From Candidatus Aenigmatarchaeota archaeon (GTDB lineage: Archaea > Aenigmatarchaeota > Aenigmatarchaeia > GW2011-AR5), in contig JACQNX010000002.1 in NCBI GenBank assembly GCA_016202875.1, forward strand, positions 1 to 9,515: DNA of 9,515 bases, given 5' to 3'. The stretch's first letter is position 1; every line of letters starts with the position of its first letter. The position numbers were made by a program, and so were the translations under genes. The notes beneath the pieces are model-generated. The model was not told where the DNA came from, made no database searches, and saw nothing but the letters and a program-made list of their open reading frames with translations. Shown here one piece after another: positions 5,230 through 9,515 of this stretch.

Positions 5230-5676
5230 ATGGTAAACGTAGGAGAAGAAGCCCCGGATTTTGAACTGAAAGACCAGTTTGAAAAAGCAGTCACACTGAA
5301 GGAGCATAACGGTGGCAAAGTCCTGCTTGCCTTTTTCCCTTTTGCCTTTTCGCCTGTCTGCACCGATGAGATGAAGTGTTTTCAGGATGATCTTAGTGAA
5401 CTGGAAAACTTGGGCGTTCATGTAATAGCCATAAGCATTGACTCAGACTGGTCGCAGAAGGCATGGGCTGAGCAGCTGGGCATAAAGTATCACGTTCTCA
5501 GTGATTTCAGCAGAGATGTCTGCAAGCTGTACGACACGCTGCGGCCAGAAGGGTTTAGCGAGCGGGCTTATTTCCTGATAGATGAAAATGGGATAGTAAA
5601 ATGGAAGCATATTATGTCAACACCTGCCGAACGATTAGAAAATAAAGAGATAATAGCAGCTATAAAGAATATTTAA
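5230..5676 (+). CDS. Thiol peroxiredoxin (BCP/PrxQ–AhpE-like)
   Basis: A 148-aa thioredoxin-fold peroxidase that reduces H2O2 and organic hydroperoxides in the cytoplasm. The active-site signature is P37-FAF-S41-PV-C44, giving the peroxidatic Cys44, and Arg112 in SERAYFLID is the conserved catalytic arginine. The N-terminal VGEEAPDFEL and the DFSRDVCKLY segment are typical of the BCP/AhpE branch. Two further cysteines, Cys50 (CX5C) and Cys98, are candidates for the resolving residue. The common PrxQ arrangement is CX4C, so the spacing here is shifted by one, and Cys98 lies in the helix used for resolution by another subgroup. The product is expected to be recycled by a thioredoxin-like protein served by the divergently encoded TrxB. 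The start at 5230 follows GGTGA. The stop codon lies next to the sodN TATA box. Confidence 0.92.
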   Translation: MVNVGEEAPDFELKDQFEKAVTLKEHNGGKVLLAFFPFAFSPVCTDEMKCFQDDLSELENLGVHVIAISIDSDWSQKAWAEQLGIKYHVLSDFSRDVCKLYDTLRPEGFSERAYFLIDENGIVKWKHIMSTPAERLENKEIIAAIKNI

Positions 5677-5679
5677 ATA
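5672..5679 (+). promoter_or_regulatory. TATA box of sodN, overlapping the peroxiredoxin stop
   Basis: TTTAAATA, centred 26 nt before the sodN ATG at 5702 and overlapping the TAA of the peroxiredoxin gene. No ribosome binding site precedes sodN, so it is predicted to be transcribed separately as a leaderless mRNA. Confidence 0.55.
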
Positions 5680-5701
5680 AATTTGCACAGAGAATCAGAG
5701 T

Positions 5702-6220
5702 ATGTCCTCGGCTTACAGATTTTTCACTATATTTAACAAAATAAAAACTGCTCCTGAAGCGCACGCTCATTGTGACATACCATGCGGCATTTATGACCCG
5801 CATCTTGCGCAGCTCGCAGCGCACACAGTCATAAGAATGGTCAGCCTCATCCATGAACTACCAAGACTGACACCGGACATTTCGCCGCAGGAAAGGCTGG
5901 AAATTGTCCACAACCTTGCCCGCTATACAGCCACTAAAGACGAGCACGCTGAGCTTTGCAAAAAGGAGATCCGCATCCTCTGGGGCGATTACTTCAAGCC
6001 AGAACATGTGCAGCAGTTCCCGGAGCTGCATGACCTCGTATGGAAAGTCATGAAACTGGGGTCGAAATCAAGACAACATGTCAGTCTCGAAGATGCCCAC
6101 GACCTTTTGGCAACAGTACAGAAAATTGCAGAGATATTCTGGAAAACAAAAGGCTACCAAACAGTGAACGTTAAAGCCCCTTACCCTTCTGGAGGAGAAT
6201 TGGTAGTGCCGAAGTTGTAA
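5702..6220 (+). CDS. sodN: Nickel superoxide dismutase precursor
   Basis: A 172-aa precursor of the nickel-dependent superoxide dismutase, which converts superoxide to H2O2 and O2. The family's nickel hook is present intact: after cleavage before His23 the mature N terminus would read HCDIPCGIYDP, supplying the His1 amine and side chain, Cys2 and Cys6 as ligands, and Tyr9. The propeptide is 22 aa and ends EAHA; it is not an export signal of the Sec or Tat type. The four-helix body follows, with the conserved stretch around DEHAELCKKEIRILWGDYFKPEH (residues 80-102). The mature chain is about 150 aa, somewhat longer than the 117 aa of Streptomyces SodN; extra residues lie at the C terminus (151-172). 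The protease gene needed for maturation follows after 9 nt. NiSOD is mostly bacterial, so its presence here suggests transfer, if the archaeal assignment holds. Confidence 0.95.
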   Translation: MSSAYRFFTIFNKIKTAPEAHAHCDIPCGIYDPHLAQLAAHTVIRMVSLIHELPRLTPDISPQERLEIVHNLARYTATKDEHAELCKKEIRILWGDYFKPEHVQQFPELHDLVWKVMKLGSKSRQHVSLEDAHDLLATVQKIAEIFWKTKGYQTVNVKAPYPSGGELVVPKL

Positions 6221-6229
6221 GTATGCTGA

Positions 6230-6511
6230 ATGATTCCTATGCCACTATTCTCACACTTTCGTGTAATTGGCCACAGCATGGAACCTGATTTTCATGAGGG
6301 GGATTTTGTTTTCATAAGAAAATTTTTCAAGTTAAATGCAGGAGACGTTGTTGTCACTGAAACAGGCGGCAAAAAACTCCTAAAACGAATCTTAGACATT
6401 AAGAACAGAACTTATTTTCTTCAAGGCGACAGCCAGCATGACGGAAAAGTTTTCAGCGTCAGAAAAGGTGCAGTTATCGGTAAAGTATTCTGGCACATAA
6501 AGGGAAATTAA
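6230..6511 (+). CDS. sodX: NiSOD maturation protease, S26 signal-peptidase-like
   Basis: A 93-aa compact serine protease of the S26 (signal peptidase/LexA-like) fold that is partnered with sodN in most NiSOD genomes and is thought to remove the propeptide to free His1. The Ser motif is GHSMEP with catalytic Ser16; the general-base lysine is Lys52 in LLKRI; the QGDS box with Asp68 closes the active site. Unlike a true signal peptidase it has no N-terminal membrane anchor, consistent with a cytoplasmic substrate. It starts 9 nt after the sodN stop with no clear ribosome binding site, so it probably relies on coupled translation. A second in-frame ATG at 6239 is an alternative start that would leave the Ser motif intact. 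Confidence 0.9.
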   Translation: MIPMPLFSHFRVIGHSMEPDFHEGDFVFIRKFFKLNAGDVVVTETGGKKLLKRILDIKNRTYFLQGDSQHDGKVFSVRKGAVIGKVFWHIKGN

Positions 6512-6523
6512 AGTGCCAAAGGG

Positions 6524-6531
6524 TTAATATT
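6524..6531 (+). promoter_or_regulatory. TATA-like box of the methyltransferase-like gene
   Basis: TTAATATT, centred about 26 nt before a predicted transcript start near 6553. It leaves a leader of only a few bases before the ATG at 6559. Confidence 0.4.
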
Positions 6532-6558
6532 CAAAAAGGTTTGCATCATCAGGTACAA

Positions 6559-7494
6559 ATGAAACATGTAATCATTGACGAGACAACTGGAAACCCGTTT
6601 CCTCACCAAATCAGCATATATACGGGAATGGACGCACTCATTCAAGGGGCATCTCATGTTTCTCCTGAAGGATTCTACCATAATGATAAGGCTATTGCCG
6701 ATGTAACCGGGCAATTAGCCAGACAATTGGGTCTTCGATCGGGCCAGAAAACACTTGATGTAGGGTACGACAAAAATCTTGTTGTATCACAAACCTTTGC
6801 ACAAATGGGCATGTTAGCTTATGGGCTTGATTCTCAAGATGGATTAAACAAAGAAAAATATTCAGATCCATGTATAGTCATGCCGTATTTCACCAGTGAC
6901 GAAAACGGCATGAAAAAATACTGCGGTACTGTGGAGGATCTTCACGAAGAAGGATCTGAACTGCGCGACGAATTATTTGATTTAATAATATTTTGGGGCA
7001 GTTGGGATGCCGCAGGCTATAATTTTGCTGTTGGCGGCGAAATGGGATGGTTTAGGGCAGTAAAGGAATTAGAATTAAAATATGGAAAAGACTTCAACCC
7101 TCATAAAAACACAGAAGTTGAAGAGGCATTGGAAGCGAACAGGAGGAAGACATTTGAGAATTGCAGAAAAAGCCTCCGAAAGGGAGGCGGTATTCTTATA
7201 GTCTCCTCACGATACGCATTTCACGGCGGCGGTTATATAACAGACCAACTGGCTGACGAAAAGCAGTCATATTTAAAAACTGCCAGATACGCGGCAGACA
7301 TGGGCGCATCAGAATTATGGTTTTTCGGCTTATCAAAAAAAGCTACTGATGACGCTCTTAGGAGTTACCCTGAATTTGATCAAGTCAGGCGAAAATTGAT
7401 AGATGACGATGTCTTATTTGAAAATGTTGATGCAGTACATCAGTACAGAGGAGTTCCTATTGGCCGTATAGATGGAGTATATAGCCATTTCTGA
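6559..7494 (+). CDS. SAM-methyltransferase-like protein, divergent
   Basis: A 311-aa protein with the order of a class I (Rossmann) methyltransferase: strand 1 with TLDVGYDKN (65-73), strand 2 ending in Asp91 (AYGLDSQDG), strand 4 FDLIIFWGSWD (140-150), and the SLRKGGGILIVSSR turn and strand (205-218). The glycine-rich SAM loop is altered: after DVG the expected GxG is replaced by YDKN, so SAM binding is uncertain. A long helical insertion at 160-205 contains conserved-looking WFRAVKELELKYGKDF. A Gly-rich loop FHGGGYITDQ follows strand 5. The C terminus (250-311) has no recognised domain. The substrate is unknown. AGGT lies about 5 nt before this ATG; an upstream TTG at 6541 would add only six residues and would lie before the predicted transcript start. 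The gene has its own TATA-like box and is probably monocistronic. Confidence 0.7.
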   Translation: MKHVIIDETTGNPFPHQISIYTGMDALIQGASHVSPEGFYHNDKAIADVTGQLARQLGLRSGQKTLDVGYDKNLVVSQTFAQMGMLAYGLDSQDGLNKEKYSDPCIVMPYFTSDENGMKKYCGTVEDLHEEGSELRDELFDLIIFWGSWDAAGYNFAVGGEMGWFRAVKELELKYGKDFNPHKNTEVEEALEANRRKTFENCRKSLRKGGGILIVSSRYAFHGGGYITDQLADEKQSYLKTARYAADMGASELWFFGLSKKATDDALRSYPEFDQVRRKLIDDDVLFENVDAVHQYRGVPIGRIDGVYSHF

Positions 7495-7514
7495 AACGTG
7501 TTCTAAAAATAATT

Positions 7515-7793
7515 CTAGACTTCTTCAATTTTATAGATTCTGAAAGGAATAAAAATAGATCCCTCCCCACCTTCTCTTGCAACTGTTTTTGCAACCCTAT
7601 TCAGCACTACTTGTTCTCCCTTCGCTTTTTTTAATGAGTAAATAGCTCCGCTAGACGTCTCTCTTAATGCCTTTTCCAGCTCGTATACAGTTGCTGCAAC
7701 ATAAAATGTTTTTCTTTTTACGCGTAATGGTGAATCTTGGTCACTATAATGTTCCTCTTCTTTTACAGGCGGTGTTTTTTCTGATGCAGCCAT
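7515..7793 (-). CDS. Unknown 92-aa protein
   Basis: Soluble protein not recognised. The first 28 residues are charged and probably disordered (ASEKTPPVKEEEHYSDQD). They are followed by a small domain with strand KTFYVAATVYELEKALRE (28-45), a Ser/Gly turn, strand AIYSLKKA (50-57), strand QVVLNRVAKTVAR (61-73) and terminal strand SIFIPFRIYKIEEV (79-92). The start is supported by GGTG about 7 nt before the ATG and a TATA-like box at 7824-7834. It converges on the methyltransferase-like gene with 20 nt between stop codons, and diverges from the HAD gene at 7854. Confidence 0.7.
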   Translation of the reverse strand: MAASEKTPPVKEEEHYSDQDSPLRVKRKTFYVAATVYELEKALRETSSGAIYSLKKAKGEQVVLNRVAKTVAREGGEGSIFIPFRIYKIEEV

Positions 7794-7823
7794 ACTTTAC
7801 ACCTTCTTGATCTTTTTTTCAAA

Positions 7824-7834
7824 TTTATATAAAG
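7824..7834. promoter_or_regulatory. Bidirectional TATA element
   Basis: TTTATATAAAG in a 60-nt spacer between divergent genes. Read on the plus strand it is centred about 25 nt before the leaderless ATG at 7854. Read on the minus strand it is placed to start a 10-nt leader ahead of the ATG at 7793. Because the core is nearly symmetric, one element seems to serve both genes. Confidence 0.5.
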
Positions 7835-7853
7835 CCAATGGCAATGAATCTGT

Positions 7854-8468
7854 ATGCAAGGAAAGCCCAAAATTAAAGCAGTCATTTTTGACATCGGTGG
7901 CGTGACGCTGAAGTGGGATGACAATATCGTCTACAGGCATATCGCTAAAATGACCGGCAAAAGCCAGAAAACAATTGTCAGGTCTGCTAAGCGCCACATG
8001 AAACGCTTTGACAAAGGGCTCATCAGCGAAACAGAATTCTGGAAACTGGTCGGCAGGGACATCTGCTGCAGGGACTCCATAAGCGGGTTGTGGGAGGAAC
8101 ATTTCCAGCGTTATGCAAGAAGGAACGAAGATGTTATATCAGCCATTAAAAAACTGAGAAGATCCGGCTACAAGGCCGCCACTATCACAAATGTTATCCA
8201 GCCCCACTACAGGTACAACAAAAGAAAAGGCTTGTACAAGCTTTTTGACAAGGCCTTCACATCCTGCAACTTGCATATGCGGAAGCCTGAAAAGCAGATA
8301 TACCTTTATTCTGTGAAGCGCCTCGGTGTCAGGCCAGAGGAATGCCTTTTCATAGACAACCAGAAAGAGAATGTCGCAGCTGCTAGAAAGGCTGGCATGA
8401 AAGCTTTGGTTTTTCGGAATGCGGGGCAGATGAAGAAACAGCTCCGGTTGTTGGGTGTGAAAATATGA
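7854..8468 (+). CDS. HAD-superfamily hydrolase (DxGGV type)
   Basis: A 204-aa cytoplasmic HAD hydrolase of subfamily IA with a helical cap. Motif I is Asp13-I-GGVTL: the nucleophile is kept but the usual second aspartate is Gly15, as in the DxGGV/YihX-like branch, which includes epoxide-hydrolase-associated phosphatases and dehalogenase-like proteins. The motif II Thr112 is in ITNV, the motif III Lys144 in RKPEKQIY, and motif IV is Asp168-Asn169. The substrate is unknown. The protein is strongly basic in the cap and C terminus. Translation starts at a leaderless ATG 25 nt after the shared TATA element. The stop overlaps the next gene's start as ATGA, so the pair is translated together. Confidence 0.88.
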   Translation: MQGKPKIKAVIFDIGGVTLKWDDNIVYRHIAKMTGKSQKTIVRSAKRHMKRFDKGLISETEFWKLVGRDICCRDSISGLWEEHFQRYARRNEDVISAIKKLRRSGYKAATITNVIQPHYRYNKRKGLYKLFDKAFTSCNLHMRKPEKQIYLYSVKRLGVRPEECLFIDNQKENVAAARKAGMKALVFRNAGQMKKQLRLLGVKI

Positions 8469-8788
8469 TAGCAGTTGCCGTGAAAGACGTATTTTTTGCT
8501 GCGAAAATAACAGAAACAGCGGGCAAGCTTGATAAAAAAATAGTTTTTGTCGCTGATGATAAGGATTTGGTCAAATTTGCAAAGAAGAAGCCTGAACTGA
8601 TAATTGCAGACCTCAACGCATTCTCTATAGGTGCCTTGAAAAAAGTAAAGAAAAAAGATACTATAGTAATCGGTTTTCTTTCTCATGTCCAGACAGACCT
8701 GAGAAAAGAAGCAGAGAAAGTCTGTGATGTCGTCGTGACCCAATCAGAATTTACAAAGAAGCTGCCAGATATCCTTTCAAAAATCTAA
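8465..8788 (+). CDS. Receiver-like (pseudo-receiver) domain protein
   Basis: A 107-aa single-domain protein with the alternating strand/helix pattern of a CheY-like receiver: strands at 2-6, 25-30, 45-49, 66-70 and 87-91. Asp49 ends strand 3 (ELIIADL), the position of the phosphorylated aspartate, and Ser73 (GFLSHV) is near the usual Thr/Ser switch. However, the acidic pair after strand 1 is reduced to a single Asp8, and the conserved Lys after strand 5 is replaced in VVTQSEF. Mg-dependent phosphorylation is therefore doubtful. It could be a protein-interaction or ligand-binding domain. It is coupled by ATGA overlap to the HAD hydrolase, suggesting a joint role. Its 3' end overlaps thiI on the other strand by 12 nt. 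Confidence 0.7.
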   Translation: MIAVAVKDVFFAAKITETAGKLDKKIVFVADDKDLVKFAKKKPELIIADLNAFSIGALKKVKKKDTIVIGFLSHVQTDLRKEAEKVCDVVVTQSEFTKKLPDILSKI

Positions 8789-9515
8789 GATCTCCACATT
8801 TGTTACTGCTTTCTCAATAAACGCCTGAAAATCAATATTCTTCTCAAATTCTTCCAGCTCTTCCCTTGTGCTCCTGGTCACCGGGTGCTCGGCAACAAAA
8901 GCAGAACAGCAGTCATTGTAGGGCAGGATTGAGGTTTCATACGTGCCTATCTGCTCCGCGAGCTTTATGATGTCTTTCTTGTCGTAGCCGATCAACGGGG
9001 CGATTACTGGCTTTTTGCTGACAGAATAGATAACGTCTAAGTTGTCCAGAGTCTGTGACGCGACCTGTGCAAGATTGTCGCCTGTGACAAAACCTTTTGC
9101 GTTTTCTTTTTCTCTTATTTGTTCTGCTATCATGAACATTGCACGGCGATAAGCCAGCATCCTGTATTCAGCCGGCACATGCTTGATGATTTCTTTTTGC
9201 ATATCAGCAAACGGGACGACGATGAGCTTTGTATGACCATTGTATGCTGCAAGCTTTTCAGCTAACTGCAAGATTTTTTTCTTGACTGAATCCTGATATA
9301 AAGTATAATTATGGAAATGGATCAGGACGCATTTGCATCCCCTTTTCATGGCTAGCATTGCTGCGACAGGAGAGTCAATACCGCCTGAGACAAGTGCAAT
9401 CACTTTCCCTGTTACCCCGACAGGCAGGCCGCCAAGCCCCTGATAAATTTCAGAATAGATGTAGGCGGACCTGTTGGTGATCTCTATATTAATGTCAAGT
9501 TCCGGCCTGCTGAGG
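8777..9515 (-). CDS. thiI: tRNA 4-thiouridine synthetase ThiI, N-terminal part outside window
   Basis: The visible 245 codons cover the end of the THUMP RNA-binding domain (through GLPVGVTGK) and the complete PP-loop domain, which adenylates uridine 8 of tRNA before sulfur transfer. The pyrophosphate-binding loop is ALVSGGIDSPVA. Further family marks are FVTGDNLAQVASQTLDNL, PVIAPLIGYDKKDIIKLA, and the DCCS motif with paired cysteines in ILPYNDCCSAFVAEHPVTR. It ends after the PP-loop domain without the rhodanese extension of E. coli ThiI, as is usual in archaea, so the sulfur donor differs from the enterobacterial route. The reading frame is open to the window edge; the start codon and promoter lie beyond it. 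Confidence 0.95.
   Translation of the reverse strand, partial: LSRPELDINIEITNRSAYIYSEIYQGLGGLPVGVTGKVIALVSGGIDSPVAAMLAMKRGCKCVLIHFHNYTLYQDSVKKKILQLAEKLAAYNGHTKLIVVPFADMQKEIIKHVPAEYRMLAYRRAMFMIAEQIREKENAKGFVTGDNLAQVASQTLDNLDVIYSVSKKPVIAPLIGYDKKDIIKLAEQIGTYETSILPYNDCCSAFVAEHPVTRSTREELEEFEKNIDFQAFIEKAVTNVEILDF

Noticed and set aside
5082..5421. Two overlapping minus-strand frames across the aquaporin/peroxiredoxin junction
   Set aside because: Both are opposite well-supported genes and have no ribosome binding site or family resemblance.
8306..8743. 145-codon minus-strand frame opposite the HAD and receiver-like genes
   Set aside because: Phe/Tyr/Cys-rich composition typical of antisense reading; the plus-strand genes are coupled and recognisable.
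1..9515. CRISPR arrays, insertion sequences, integrases or phage genes
   Set aside because: No spaced direct repeats, transposase motifs or integrase motifs were seen anywhere in the window.

Overview
The window looks like a chromosomal segment of an archaeon, possibly a small-genome DPANN-type lineage; the lineage is a guess. The archaeal reading rests on promoter and leader architecture. Many genes have an A/T-rich TATA-like box centred about 25-26 nt before a start codon (leaderless) or before a short leader carrying a GGTGA-type ribosome binding site. The tRNA thiolation gene (thiI) and the rubrerythrin-type rubredoxin fit this but are not specific. No rRNA, tRNA, CRISPR array, transposase or integrase is visible.

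Left part (1-4304, all on the minus strand): a truncated HAD phosphatase; a translationally coupled pair of small paralogous unknown proteins sharing a YEEGTP motif; a charged unknown protein; a stretch with three very small ORFs; an unknown 103-aa gene probably in an operon behind a 49-aa stand-alone rubrerythrin-type rubredoxin; an unknown 127-aa leaderless gene; and a thioredoxin reductase.

Centre (4305-6511): trxB is divergent from an aquaporin, and the shared spacer holds a 10-bp perfect inverted repeat almost equidistant from the two TATA boxes. Behind the aquaporin on the plus strand lie a thiol peroxiredoxin, a nickel superoxide dismutase (sodN) and its S26-type maturation protease (sodX). 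This is a coherent oxygen-detoxification block: SodN turns superoxide into H2O2, peroxiredoxin reduces H2O2 with electrons that could come from TrxB through an unlinked carrier, and the aquaporin has a selectivity filter compatible with H2O2 or small neutral solutes. It is the most interesting part of the window, because nickel SOD is mainly known from bacteria.

Right part (6512-9515): a divergent SAM-methyltransferase-like protein; a small unknown gene; an HAD hydrolase coupled by ATGA overlap to a degenerate receiver-like protein, with one TATA element apparently serving both the HAD gene and the divergent small gene; and the C-terminal two thirds of thiI, which overlaps the receiver-like gene tail to tail by 12 nt.

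No single large novel machine is evident. The strongest leads are the archaeal-looking NiSOD/peroxiredoxin/aquaporin/TrxR block, the symmetric repeat between trxB and the aquaporin, and the YEEGTP paralogue pair.
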